From Siniperca chuatsi (Eukaryota; Chordata; Actinopteri; Centrarchiformes; Sinipercidae), in contig NC_058062.1 in assembly GCF_020085105.1 (NCBI RefSeq), forward strand, positions 6,985,945 through 7,049,944: a DNA stretch of 64,000 bases, written 5' to 3'. Below are positions 22,036 through 36,100 of the stretch, piece after piece. The number at the start of each line of letters is the position of its first letter. The first letter of the stretch is position 1. The notes beneath the pieces are model-generated. The model was given only the letters and a program-made list of their open reading frames with translations, searched no databases and was not told the origin of the DNA. The position numbers and the translations under genes are program-made.

Positions 22036-24183
22036 ATGGGGAAAAGCTGTAAAGTGGTTGTGTGTGGCCAGGCTGCAGTTGGTAAAACGGCTGTGTTGGA
22101 ACAACTACTGTATGCCAATCATGTTGCAGGTATGACTTTTTCCGTATAATAATACTGTTTTCCATGTTTTCCATTTCTTAGTTCAAATACAGTTGTTGAT
22201 TGTTAAGTGTTTTACAGGTTGGTTATTCTCTGTGTAATTATATATTTTAAATGTTTTGTTGATACTCAATAATTACTTGGGAATAGCAATTGAACAAGCA
22301 AAATATGTTATTTTAATTACAGTATAGGTAAATTACAGTACATAGTCAACTTGCTCATGAAGGCAAAAGCCAGAGAGCTTTAAACACCAGCATTAAACAT
22401 GACATTTCTTTTCATAGACAATGTTTTTTTTTTGCAAGTGAATATCATCACATTTCAGAAATTCAGCACCAGCCCTAAACCTTAATTAAGTCTGTTACAT
22501 TAATTTGTAAAAGTGTAGAATATTTCCTGTTTGGCTCCTGCAACAACAAAATGTTGTGACACACTTATAGGAGCAGCCAGAACTTGCTATGAACAGCTGT
22601 TAGCATAAATAACACACTGGGTGTCTCAGAGCTTGTGATAAGACCCTAGAAGAATAAAATACCATGACTATGTCTTTTCAAGTTTTGTAGATTCATATTG
22701 TATATCTTACTACGTTCCAGTTTCTAAAGTTTACTTAAGTAGGTAAATGTTAATTTGCACTTACTTAACCATTACTGACATGATAGCTGCCAAATTAGAT
22801 TTCTGTTCGCTAAAAAAATACCGCAATTTGCAGGGCTGCAACTGACGATTATTTTCATTGTCAATTAATCTCTCGATTATTTTCTCAATTATTCCATTAG
22901 TTGTTTGGTCTATAAAATTTCAGAAAATGGTGAAAAATGTTCATCAGTGTTTACCAAAGCCCAAGATGATGTCCTCAAATGTCTTGTTTTGTCCACAACC
23001 CAAAAGATATTGAGTTTACTGTCATAGAGGAATAAAGAAACAGAAAATATTCACATGTAAGAAGCTGGATTCAGAAAATGTTGACTTTTTTTCTTAAAAA
23101 AATTAGTCAAACCAATTAATCAATTATCAAAATAGTAGGCAATTAATTTAATAGTTGACAACTAATCGATTCATCGTTGCAGCTCTAGCAATTTGTAACC
23201 CCTGCCTAAGACTCTCATATATAATGTTGAACAGATTTATTGCCTTTGCTTTTTGTACTGACACATTGTCATACAAAGTGTATTGCTATTTGTTTCTAGT
23301 AAGGTAATGTAAAAGTGCTCAGTTACAATGTATTAATTACAAGCAATTGTTTTAATACTTGTGTAGTATATCACACCATATGTGCCTGTCTATGTTTATC
23401 CACTGTTAGGTTCAGAGCCCATGGAGACCCTGGAGGATATCTACATTGGCTCCATAGAAACTGACCGCGGCACACGAGAGCAGGTGCGCTTCTATGACAC
23501 CCGCGGACTCCGGGATGGGATGGAGTTTCCTCGACATTACTACACTTTTGCAGATGGCTTTGTACTTGTCTACAGCATTGACAGTAAAGAGTCCTTTAAG
23601 CGGATGGAAGCCCTCAAGAAGGACATCGACCGTCACAGAGACAAGAAAGAGGTGAGGACTGAACCCATTTATATGCAGCTTGGGAAGGTTAATTTGGGGG
23701 TACTTTAATAAAGCTGGGTTAATTTAGAGGGGACCAATCTAGAGAACCCAAAACAGTTTTCTCTAATTCCAGTGGCCTATGTATTGGAATTGGATATATG
23801 ATTATTATATTATATTTGAATGTTGTTTCCTTCTGATTCTCTTTAAGTCCCAACAGACAACCTGGCATAGCTGTTGCCATTGCTAATATTGTAGCTGTAG
23901 CACACTGATGTGGGGCTAACCTGATGATCCTGATCCACAGGTGACCATTGTTGTGCTGGGTAACAAGCTGGACAAGCAGGATGAGAAGAGAGTTGACTCT
24001 AACATGGCCCAGAACTGGGCAAAGAATGAGAAGGTGCGTCTGTGGGAGGTGTCGGTGGTGGACCGGCGCACACTGATTGAACCCTTTGTCTACCTGGCTA
24101 GCAAAATGACTCAGCCACAGAGCAAGTCCACTTTTCCTCTCAGTCGCAATAAGAATAAGGGCAGCGGTTCTACAGACAGCTGA
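22036..24183 (+). CDS. nkiras2: NF-kappa-B inhibitor-interacting Ras-like protein 2 (kappaB-Ras2)
   Basis: Three coding exons, 22036-22129, 23410-23651 and 23941-24183, join in frame to give 192 residues (human 191). The small-GTPase fold shows a P-loop GQAAVGKT (11-18), a switch-II DTRGL (61-65) and NKLD (120-123). The positions equivalent to Ras Gly12 and Gln61 are Ala and Leu, as is typical of kappaB-Ras, which binds IkB-beta and slows its degradation. There is no C-terminal CAAX, as expected for this family. The ending [16 protein letters not shown] resembles NKIRAS2 more than NKIRAS1. Intron 1 (22130-23409) contains a complete hAT-like element. Confidence 0.97.
22831..23187. mobile_element. 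Non-autonomous hAT-like element (MITE) in nkiras2 intron 1
   Basis: A 357-bp element has inverted ends CAGGGCTGCAAC and TAGAGCTGCAAC and is bounded by a perfect 8-bp direct repeat GCAATTTG (22823-22830 and 23188-23195). Eight-base target duplication and CAG-type ends are diagnostic of hAT transposons. The internal sequence is AT-rich with repeated ATTAATCGA-like words and has no coding potential, so it depends on a transposase elsewhere. It resembles a family abundant in fish introns. Confidence 0.85.
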
Positions 24184-24492
24184 ATGACCAGACACTGTTG
24201 TCATGTTCAAGAGGGAGGAAACGGGGAGAAGAGGTGTGTTAAAGGGAACTTAGTTTTGCTACAAAAAAAAGAAATAAAAAAAAATTGATATTATGAAGGA
24301 TTGAGTTTGTAAGAGTTGGTTTGGAGAATGTGGAGAAGGGTTGATGAGAGAAAAGGCAGGATGATTGTATGGATATTTATAAACAGTGAGTGCTGTTGGT
24401 ATTGGTATAGCATCCATATTTGATGTTTTGGTTAAATACTTATTACTTTTATTATAACTGAGTGAAAATGCTGATCTTTTGCCACATCAGCT

Positions 24493-24498
24493 AATAAA
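24493..24498 (+). terminator. nkiras2: Candidate nkiras2 polyadenylation signal
   Basis: AATAAA lies about 310 nt after the stop codon and is followed by T/GT-rich sequence, which is consistent with a cleavage site. Further AATAAA motifs occur downstream, so a longer 3' UTR is possible. Confidence 0.45.
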
Positions 24499-24519
24499 AT
24501 ATTAGGTATTTTTGTTTTT

Positions 24520-27500
24520 GTTTGTCATTCCCATTTTATTAGGTTGGATTCTGGTCAAACTATTTATCCATATTCTTTACAATTACCACTGTTGACATTA
24601 GCAGTCATGTTTGGACCTACATAATATAGTTCTTGAACTACTGACAATCAGCATTATGATCTCAGTTTATACTTAGACAGTCCAGAGTTTTAAGATATCA
24701 GACTCATGGCGCTCACTGTATAGATAAATTAGGACCTAGCACACATGTACACTGGCTACTATTTTATTTACATGTACACTACATGTATACACAGATTGAA
24801 TCAGAAATTGCAGCAGTTACACATTACCTAATTATTGCATCACACAAATGCTGAATTTCACATGTTATACATGATATGCTAGGTGAAGGGATTTTATTGA
24901 TACATTATTGATGATGTACAGTAACTGTGCTGTTTGTTGATCTGGAGATTTGTTACATTATATATGCTCTTTGCTGACATTCATGTTGTAGAGTGAATGA
25001 TTGACTTTCCTTACCACATATTGCCTTCTGTACAGGCTTTAGAGATTTAAATATTAGATAAAAGATGTTCAGATTAAAGACTGTTTCTGCAGGCTCAGGT
25101 GCTACTTTTTTCTGGTTGCGACACATGAAAGACATAGTAAAATGTTGAAGCATAAACAACATGATTTAAGATATAATCAGTTACAGTCATTGCTGAATTT
25201 GAAGCTGGTATATTTTTTACTAAGCTGTAAAATAAAATCCCAAAGTATTCAATACAGACCATTAAACTGATTATTCAGGGTGCAACAAAATATGAGTAGC
25301 TTTTAATGTTTGTTTAATTGAAAAAGGGGAAATTTGTTGATATTGTCTTGAATTTTCATGTGTTTGTACCAGAGTCTATCAACATTATGTATTACATGCA
25401 ACTTTTTTGTGAATATCAAGCTTTTATGTATTAATATCCAAAAGTGTGCTCACAGGATATTTGTTTGCATGTTTTGTAAACAGATTAAATGAATTTTTCT
25501 GTGCCTAACCAGAATTTTTGGTGAAATCTTTTGGTAAAATTGGGAATCACAAAAGCACATCCTCAGAGTTGTGACCTGACTAGGAGGGATTTGGAGAATT
25601 GTCTCTGTGACTTGTAACCTTCTCAAATATGATGGGCAAGAAACGGTGGGAGTTTAATGACAGAAAAACTCAAATCCAGTTTTAAAAGTTAAAATAAACC
25701 CAACCCCAATCACTGGAGTTCTGTTAATTTACATTGTAGTATGTTTCATGACCAGTAGATGTCTCTAATCTTCCAGTAAAACGATGTTCTCATGCTGTTT
25801 TAAAGGCTATAGTGTCTCAGTATCGTTTTAAGGGAAATATTCATGTGTATACTATTCAGTAACCTTGAGATCTCTGCACTAGACTGTAACAAATATGTGG
25901 TTACAACAATCTTTAAAGAAGTACATTGATTTGACAATTAAGTTGCACATAATGTCAGTAATAAATGTATTTGTTGTCCTCACACCACATGACAAAATTG
26001 TTTGCATAGCCTGGTGGTATATGAGGGCCCATAAGAGACAATGAAAATAAAAATAAATAATTAAATCTGCACAATACTTACAAATGTATGTAAATAAAGG
26101 TGAACAAAACATTCACAAAGTTAGTATTTATTACATAGCCGTGAATTGTAATGCATTACATGATGCAGGCATTCATATTATCTGATAAAGTATTAATACA
26201 GATTAACATTTGTGCTAACATGCCTATGCCTTCCTTTTTGATACCTCTAAAGAATAATAATGATCCCTATAAATATCTTTAAAATTGCCACTAATCCACA
26301 TTGACACCTATGAAACTGTTCACTGAAAAAATCTGTAACACTGAACACTTTCTTTGAGAGGGGATTCAGTTTCTGATGACATCTGATGACTTGTAAATAT
26401 CTTTGGATTTTTATATCGGATATCTGCCAGATTGATCTAATGTATTAAGTAATTTGTTCATTTAGTTCTTCTGAGTGCACATGTGGTATGTTTTGTTAAC
26501 ACTTTTTGTCATGTGAGAGGATTTAGAGACAGTTTATTCAAGGAAAAGCAAGTAGCATTTTATTTCAAATGTAGTTTTTTGTCTCCCTTGAAAGACAAAA
26601 CAGTGAGTAATAGATACTAACTGATTCATACAAGATTAAAACTCAAACAGAAGGAAAATTGAGATCAGAAAGCAGGCAGAATTGTCAACTGTCATGCCAT
26701 ACACTGCAAACCAAGAAGATTGGTTAAACAATTTATTAAATAGCTACTGGAACATTAATTAGTTTGGTGTTCTATATCCATCAAAAAAGTCAAAGTATTA
26801 ATAGGTATTAATTGTTGTAATGGCTTTCCTGTAAACCAGTTTGGGAGTGGTAGTGAAAACAATGCCAGTCAGACAAGGTCAGAGATGTTTAGGCAGAAGA
26901 AATGATCTGCTAGTTCCACACGGGCATGTTGACTGGAGAGTTTAATGCAAGATAATGAGAAAACCTCAAGTGGAACATTTATGAAATGATACTACACTCA
27001 CCTTAGTTTCCCCAGAGGGTGCTATCATGTACCATCTCATTTCAATCATGTTCTTTTTAATGACTAGAATTGAGCCAGTGCGCTGATGTTACTTCACTCA
27101 AAATGGTTCATTTATTGTATCACACATTTGGACTATGACAATACACAGTAGTGTTCATTTTATGTCCCCATAACAGTGAGGAAGAGACTCCTGTAAGTTG
27201 TCAATACGTTCTCCTTTCTGTGTAATGGCTCCATGTCTGTACTGACGCACATATAAAACAGAAGATTCACAACGCAACATGTGAAATACACACTGTGAGC
27301 ATGCCAGAGCGACGGATCGATTTGTCACTTATCTGTGCGATTTATGAACCTTCTTCTTCCTTCAGACTACACTGACCACAAAAGAGAAATTCACACTTGC
27401 TAGTCACAGTCACAGGGCAACAAGGTGATGCCCTTGTGTTGCTACCAGTAATACTCTTTTACTGTTGCATGACAGTGTGTCTCATGACTGCAGCTGAGCA

Positions 27501-30034
27501 TCCAGCTCTCCCAGGGGACCCATAAAATAGATAACATTTTATCCCCCCGTGTTTTTTATTGTGAAGAGAAAATAGACTTCAACCCTGGAAGCTGCTGCAT
27601 TAACCCTCTTTTCACAGTCCCCATCATGAAGCGTCAGATTAACAAAACAATTACTATACAAGAGTGAACACATACCATCGCAATGGCAGTGCCACCTTTT
27701 TTCTCTGTGTTATCAGGTTTTTTTTCTGTGGGCTGAATATATCAGCTGCCTTTAAGCCATCAATAATGTCAAGTGTTGGTTGTCATGCTGGCTGCCCACA
27801 AGCCTCTGAGACAGATCGTTTGTCCTGAAAGCACAGGGTAATTTAATCAAGTTTAAGGGATTCTGAACTGTTGCTTATAGTTTGTGCATTCAGCGAGTAT
27901 GCTGAAAGAGTTTGACACCTTTGACATTATCCAGGGGGACATGTTGACACATTGTCTCTCACCAGTCAATAAAATGACAATTTAAGCTCAATAAAAGACT
28001 AAATAAAGACACTGTGGAAGCTGAAAAACAAACCACTCAACCTTACGTCTCCTTCTCTCATCTTTCTTTGGCGTTTTTACCCTCAGGTGCAAATTTGCAG
28101 CATCAGTACAGCAATATTGATGGCTCTTTATTTTACAGCACAGTAATTGCTGTTTTCTGTTATTAGTACTGTGTAATTGTAAATATCTTCGCAATTCATA
28201 CAGTAAGTATTTTCTTCATAATTCTGCAGTAACTGTTTTTACAAAAGGATTATCTGTGGTGGGCACCAAGAAATAATGAGAAGCATGTTTAAAACTGCTA
28301 AAATCTACATATTGCATAATTACACTCAGTAGTTGCAATAAAAATGTATTTATGCAATAAATTAACCCAAAAGTGAATTGACCTGTAGTGACTACTATGG
28401 ATTAATATAATAGATTTGACAATTATCTTGTATTTCTGACACAATTGTACTGTAGGTATGGACTACTTCTGTAATATCAGCAAACATAAACATATAGGCA
28501 CCATGTATGATTAGGCACTATATGTTTAAACACGCTAATTAAAACATTAACATGCATCCAGTAAAATAATTAAATATTTTTTTCAGTGGCATACACCAGA
28601 CTCCAAGACTCCAGACTTTTCTTCTTTTATATTTTCATTTAAAACAGCATATATACTATGTCACCATTGTGTTCACCATTTAAGTACATTATGGTCTATT
28701 ATGCATTTGAGGTTAATTACTTTTATGTACAAGAAGTTAATACTTACCTGATAATTACTGTACATGTTTGTAACTATACCTTTTTGTACCAACAAATACT
28801 AAATACATGGTTATTAAAGTTAGGACATAAATTCATGATACTAAACACAATTACTTTGACATTTCTTCTAATTACTCCAAATTTTAAATAGTAAGTAATT
28901 GTACTGTAAAATAAAATGCCACGGTTTTATTTGATGAAATATATTATTTTCCACCTGCCATTATGTTACATTATTCGTCCTGATAGTTAACAATGAATAT
29001 GAAGTTAAATGTGCACTACAAAAACTGGCCATGTCTCTATGGTGTATTTTCTTCTTCCTATAATACATTTTTTATACTAACACATTTGCTGCTGCAGAAG
29101 AACCCCCCCACACACACACACAGTCACGCTATGTTTATACGGGGTGACTCTTGAATTGAGGAGTGGTGGCTGACCACCACAACAGAAGATAAGGGTGTCA
29201 CTCCCTCCATGGAGAACAGTCATAAGATAATGGATCAATACAGCGGATACAGCAGTGTCACAGCCTAGGAAGGTCATCATGTCCTTCTGCTATATCAGTG
29301 GCTTTAGTAAGTGCTGGGGATCCAATGGCTTTCCTTTGATTGGCACCACAGGAGGTGCTGGATTTGATGCTGTGCTTATCTACTGTTTCCACAAAGGACA
29401 GGCTGGTGTGATGGCCTGAGGCATAGAGGACAACATCAATAAATAATCCAAGGGGTCTCCTTCAAATACACAAGGAAACTGGAAAATTAATACAGCGTTA
29501 ACGGAGCTAAATACATGATTGTCCGGTGAGATAGATAAAAGCACTGAGTCACAGTTTATCACATACGAAGACGTTCCTCTGCTTGGTTTGACTGTGTTGA
29601 AGTTGGCTTTAGGGATTAGTGGGAGTGCAACACAGCAGAGACAGGCAACACTGTGTCATGGTGGCAAACACACAGTAGATGTTGAGTACAGCAGTGAGCT
29701 GCAGTTCCACAATTCAAGAGGATTCATTGTTTAGTACCAAATCTTTCTGTAGTAGCTAGAACCACCAAACGTGATATTTTCTATTTTCTCCATGTGATTC
29801 AACTGTATAAAACATAATTCAAAGAAAGAGTGCAAGGGCAATTTTGAGCATCTTCGTATATCTGAGCATTCATGTTGTCACTGTTTATTCATTAGCAATC
29901 ATCTGCCTTTTTTCCCCCCACACACCCACACACGTTTTGTTATTGCTCACATATCAATCTGAATCAAAGTACTGCCTTCTGGGATATTGTTGTTTTTCAT
30001 TTGTACCCAATGATGCAGGGGAAGCATGCATACG

Positions 30035-30066
<32 letters not shown>

Positions 30067-30095
30067 TAATCATTAAAACCATTCTTTACAAGTTC
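24520..30095. other. Intergenic region between nkiras2 and znf385c
   Basis: About 5.6 kb of AT-rich sequence between the convergent 3' ends of nkiras2 and znf385c. No protein-like frame longer than about 80 codons shows a recognisable domain. A few CA tracts occur (about 29107-29122 and 30036-30066). Part of the left side may be an extended nkiras2 3' UTR. Confidence 0.6.
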
Positions 30096-30102
30096 TAAAA
30101 GC

Positions 30103-30108
30103 TTTATT
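30103..30108 (-). terminator. znf385c: Possible znf385c polyadenylation signal
   Basis: AATAAA on the minus strand about 3 kb past the znf385c stop. If used, the 3' UTR would cover roughly 30.1-33.16 kb, a stretch where no other gene was recognised. Weak, motif-only support. Confidence 0.25.
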
Positions 30109-33100
30109 TTCCAAAATCCATCCCTTGTCCTCTCTATGGTACAGCACTGTAAGTTGTTTTGTTTTTTTTTGTCAATCCATCCATGCGTACAGTGTTTCCT
30201 GCTCTCTGGAGCTATGGAGGGATACCCTGAATGGATGGTCATGTTAGCATTTGCTCAACCTGTCACCCCTGAGAAGGCCTGCCTAATGTGACTTTAGGAT
30301 ATTGTCTAAAAAGGCCTTGAATTCAGTCACCGTCAACAAGGAGAAAAAAAAAAGCTCAACTCAAAAAATTTTGTTTTAAATATTTTCTCTTGTACTTTAA
30401 AAAAAAACATGTTTTACCAACATATCCACGTAAATAAACAAAGAATAAAAGAAAGCGAAGCATTTTTCCTTTCCCTGTATGCCGTACAGAGCCTACAATA
30501 ACATAATCTATTCTCTTCTATGATAGCAGTTCATTATGATACAGATAACAATAGCAACTCTGATAAAATCTCTATAGTTACTCTATGATTTCTACATATA
30601 ATTTGCCTTCTCTAGATTCTTTATTTTAAGAAAGTTTCAGTTCTTTAGGTCAGAGTTCCCACTGAGCGATAGAAACAAACAAACAGTGAAGATTAAAGGC
30701 TGGCTGGTTCACTGAGTAGTGCGACTGGGGAGAATCACATCAGTATGGCGGGGAGACCCGGTGGCTTCCCTTACCCAGAAAGACTTGGGGGGGTCCTTAA
30801 ACAGAAATGTACATAGAATCAAAGGTTTTGTAGAAGCACTAGTACTGGATGGCAATTACAGGGTTTTCACGACAGATGGCACTGCTGCATCACAGACAAC
30901 TTTACATATTGCACAATGAGAAATGCATAGGATTTGCTCCATTACTGTAATTTAAGAGAACATGATTTGGTATGAGTGTTGAAGGAAGGATGATGTGTAC
31001 GCTCCAAGTCCTTATGAGACCTTGCCAACAGTCCATTTTGGCAGAGGGAGGGCTGAGTGTCAGTAGATATCCTGGGTGGGAGGGGGGATACAGCACACGG
31101 GCATGAACAGCAATATGACAGTTGATGTTGCACTTGTGGCACTAATCCCAAACACTTGTCTCTGACGTAACAATGTTTTGCTCAGTGGAAGTCATACAAA
31201 AGTCCTCCTGCTCCACTAAAAAGTGAAACAGCAATGTCATATGGCGCTGAAGCACCCTTTCCGCAGCGCGAGAGCAGCTATAAATGGCAACGGCTTAGCC
31301 CAGAGTCACAAATGTGGAGACTGACCATGAGCATCAAGCATCAAGGGCAACACCGTCAGGACAACCCCTCATTTCAAATGACTCTTCGCTGACAATTCAG
31401 AGTTGGCCCCTGGCTGTGTTGGAGTACATAATACATTGTTACAGGTGTGTACAGTCTAGAATAGATAAAGCCACTGATACACTGAAAACACATCATAAAC
31501 ATAAACATATTGAATGTATTGCTTTAAATGTGAGACTTGTCTTTGTTATGGATAAACCATAATGTGATCATTCTCACCTGATTGTTTTTTAGTTTTTTTG
31601 AAGCAAAATTCTCACTGAAATTGACATGGGATTGTAAAAATATACACCTAGAGCAAAAAAAGGTGAATATCAACACAATTTTCATTGCTTTTGTAAGTAA
31701 ATCAGTTTTAAGGTGCTTTTAATGTGGTTGCCATGGCACTGTGCTTTGTTCCCTCCCACGCTGTGCACAAACACTGCAACAGGATGTCAATCAAGTACTG
31801 GCTGAGCAGCCTCCCCACCCACTGTCATCCAAACTTTTCATTGAGCTCTGAAATCCCATCAAGTCTTCAAGTTATCCATTGTGTTTTCATTATGTGTGTG
31901 ATTGTGTGTTGTGGGGAGGCTTTCCCTGCTCCTCCTCATCATCTCATGCTGAGATAACGCCACAGAAAATCAAAAGCAACAGCGAGCTGACGACAGCGGG
32001 GTGAAGGAGAAAGGAAAAGAAAAAGAACAGTCGTGAGGGGAAAGAAATAATGGCATTTTGCAATGTAAGACGTCCATAGCTGCAAAAATGTTTTCGTGCC
32101 GCTAGCTTGGCGAGAACATAATGTTCAAGCTGCAGTGTGTGAATGATGCACAGGAGCAAAAAAAAAAAAAAATCATTCCAAAGACAGATTTGCAAATTGA
32201 AACAAAGTAAAGTTGACAAGCTGACCTTTTCTGGACCTTAATGAGTGCTTAATCCTGGGGATACAAGAAAGGAAAAAAATCTGGAGGACTCTGACTGTTG
32301 CTGTGACTCAGAAAGAAAGAGAGAGAGAAATGTTTTAATTGTATGAGTTAAGGGCTCGGGGAAACCGTATTTGGGAGAGGGCTGGAGGTGCAAAATGGTG
32401 CTAACAGGGTTTTAATATATAGACATACAGTATGTAGTTTATAACTTCACACGCAGTACCACCCACACTGAGGACTCACATTTGTCCTTCAAATGTTTTA
32501 AGTTGAGAAGGGCTACTTGCCCAGAGAGTTGTTTGATAATTGCCATAACCAAGATGATATGTGACAGCAATTGACCTCCGATGATCCTTTAAGCGTGTTA
32601 GTTGAAAACACTGTTGAATGAGACTGGCTTGTCCAGCCATACATGAGAATGCCTCGGGTTCAGCTGCTTTAATGACCTATGATCTTCCCACCTTTCATGA
32701 AACCCCCAAACCAATAAGTTAAAAACGTTTTAAAAGAGCATCAAGTAAAGGGACCTTATTTTGTGGCAACCACACTAAACATACATCTAGACTTGTCTAA
32801 ATTTGTTCTCTAATAAATTACACAATAATATCCATAATCCAAACCATGTTGACCCACGAAATGGCTATAAAAGCGGCCTCTGTGCACCAGTCACTGTCTG
32901 GAGGCCTGTCCTGCTCCTTAGGTCATGATAAGAGGAGCAGAAAGAAGGCATGATGGGGGATCTTGGCCTTTATGATAGGAACAACTCTCAGGCCTAATGG
33001 CCTACTGAGCGTCAGGACATGTGCACTCTTTCCATCGTAAGTCAGGTGGGCTGCATAGTTTGTGTGTGGCCTTTGTCATGTGGGTCACACTAAAGGAGGG

Positions 33101-33156
33101 CCTGGGGTTTGGTAAAGGGACAAGGGTGGAGCTGAAATGGGAAGTGGGTCAAGTCT

Positions 33157-36100
33157 TTAGTAGGGGGAGAAGATAATGGGTGTGTGTGTGGCCCGCAGCG
33201 GACCCGGGGCAGGTCGAAACAGTGCAGGGCCCAGGAAGGGGGTCTGGATGAAGGTTGTGGTGCCCACTGGGTGGCGCAGAGCCAGCGGGTTAGTTGCCAC
33301 TGTGCACAGAGTTGGCTGGGTGAGGGGGCTGGGCAGGAAGCCAGTTGTCAAGCTCTTGGTCAGCTGCTTCTGCAAGGCCAGCTTGGTCTGGAGAAGACAG
33401 GAGGGGGAACGGTGAGAAGTGAGAAAAGTGAGAGAAGAAAACAGTGAGGGCAGAGCACGTTTATTGGGCAAACATGTTTCCTCAACTCACCCAAAGTCTT
33501 TGCACATATAGAGGAATGCAATTTTATACATTGCTCCATTCTAAATACCACGCACAACTAGATTCCTGATAGCTTGTAGCATGAACCCTCATCAGACACA
33601 TATACATAATGGGCTAATGCTAGGACTACATAATGGACACACTTTAGCCTATTTCAGTCAGGATAAGTATTAAATGGCAGCCATTTACTTTAAAGATCTG
33701 GGCTGTTAAAAGGATGGTTCAGATTTTTTTAACCTAAGGTGAAATGCTTTTCTCACTGGCCATGATATTGATGCATGGATATTAGCTTAGATGAGATTTG
33801 CTACGATCCTGTAGATGGATGTATCCCACCAAGCTGACAAAAACGTTTGACAAAAACATTTCAAACCATAATGCAGCTTCTATGCCTTCTTATCAAATAC
33901 TCACCCTTGTAGGCTTCAAAAGGCAAAAAAGTTTTTAGTTTGCGTTTTCACAGAGAACAGCAGCTGTGGTAAGCTTGGAAGCAAAAGTGGAAATAGTTTT
34001 TCAACAGAATTGCTAAATACAGCACTTATGTATCACACACACACACACACTATTGGTTCCTTGTAGCATATTTAGCAGTTTATTGGCGAATCAACAACTG
34101 TTGGGAATATACCGAATATACAGATGAAAGTTTTTAGTGTTCTTCTTGCTGTGTCTTAATTTTCATCCCATGTAACTGTTGTGAATCCAAGCTGACAGCT
34201 GCTGTCCTCTGCGAGTGAACAAACTACAAACTTACTTTTAAACAAGCCTACAGGGGGTAAGTATTTGATATGCAAAAGATGCAGACCTCTCTGTCATGGA
34301 ACTATTAATAAACAAAATAGTTTCATGATACAAAGAGTTCTGAGAGGACAATCAAATATCAGAAATTTACTTAAGATGTTGCATATTCTTGTAGATGATT
34401 AAAATGTTTTTTGAGCGCTGTGTTGAAAATATTTTGGCAAAATTTCCACCTCCACACACTGTGCAAAGGATCAACAGACTGAGCTAATGTCCATCCATCC
34501 ATATAGTTACAAAGAGGGAGGGAAGTGCTATCTTAAATATCACTTAACATTTAAGATGCAGATTGTATTATTAGTTTTCTCAACAGTCAAATCATTAGCC
34601 TCCTCCCGTTATTGGCGCACGTAACAGAATGTTAAGCTCTGTGATTGGATGTTTCTTGCCGAAAGTACCTAGGGAGTTGTTGTTACCTTCTCCCCTAAAA
34701 TTTTAATGTCCACATGCACCTTCGACTTGTTATTTAAGAACCAGATATTTCATAGGAGAGTTACATGCCCACCAAGGCCACAGAAGTGCTCCAACTGTGA
34801 GTCACGGGACGTTGTCTATGGGAAAAATGAATAGGATTTTTTCTTCCAGAAACCAGGGGCACGCAAAATAGCTCCTCCCACTTTGCAACTCTATTGACCT
34901 CACCACAATGTAAAATGAGTAGCACCTCATGTAAAAAAACAAACAAACAAAACAAATAAATGATTTCTTCATTATCTCTGCTCAGTCCCCTGCTCCTGGC
35001 CAGGCCTAAAGTTCAGCCTTCTGAAGCTCTCGCCCTCCAATCCAACCCCAGTCTCAGCCTCTCCTACCACTGACCTGTGAGGAGAGGGAGGTGAGATTGT
35101 ACTGGCTGAACGCTTTCTTCATGGCAGACACAGCCACGCCTGCATAGCCACTCCATCTCACGTTCTGTAGGATTGAGGGGGAGGAGGAAGAGGAGGAGTA
35201 TGGGGAGAAGGAGAGATGGGGAGGTGTGTATATGACAGGAGCAGAGAAGTGATTAATCTGGAGTGCTGATTCAGGCTGCTGTTGTCAAAGCTGGTCAGTG
35301 GTGGAGAGCAGGACTATTTTAGACCTGTCTCAGGGGTACGGGGACTCACTGAGTACAACAGTGTGCTTAACCTCTATGACAGTACAGGCACACAAGCATG
35401 CTGCCTCACCAAGACATGGAAGCCCCTGAGTGCAATGTAATGAGATCTGTGTGTGTGTGTGTGTGTGTTTTAACTGTATGTCTGTCGGGGCCAGGGTCAA
35501 ATCAGTTAACTGCAACGGAGATAAATTAAAACTGGTGTTTAAAAATGCATTCGTTTACAAGCTAGACAGAATTTATTCCAATTTTTGCACATGTACAGCA
35601 TGTTTAAGCATATCTACTGTAAGAGAAAGGCAATTATGTTTTGTTTGTCTTCCTCGAGTGTGTGTGCATGCGCGCATATTTGCGTGACAGTGTTTTGTTT
35701 GTCTGTGTCTTTATGCTGAGACTTACCGCTAAGCTGGAGCTTGGCTGGCTCTTGCTGTGGGGGGTAAATTTGGGTTTGGGTGGTTTTCCGGCCAGCCTAT
35801 CCTTGTGCCTTCTGCTATTCATGTGCTGTCGAGACCAGCAGATATACCATTAGTGAGCTAACAAGCATCTGTTGTACCACAGTGGAACAACTTCAAATGT
35901 TATCTTCTGAATTAATAATGGATACATATTGAGTATGACTGAAGTGCACAGAAATTACATCACATTACTTTCTACCGCTGCCACACTATCTCCTTCACTG
36001 GCTGCAGTATTAACAGGCTTATGTCCTCTTGGGATCTGGGACAGGGGATGTTTATATAAGACTGGGGGAATGCATTTAAGGCTAAAGCAGCCTGGGTGCT

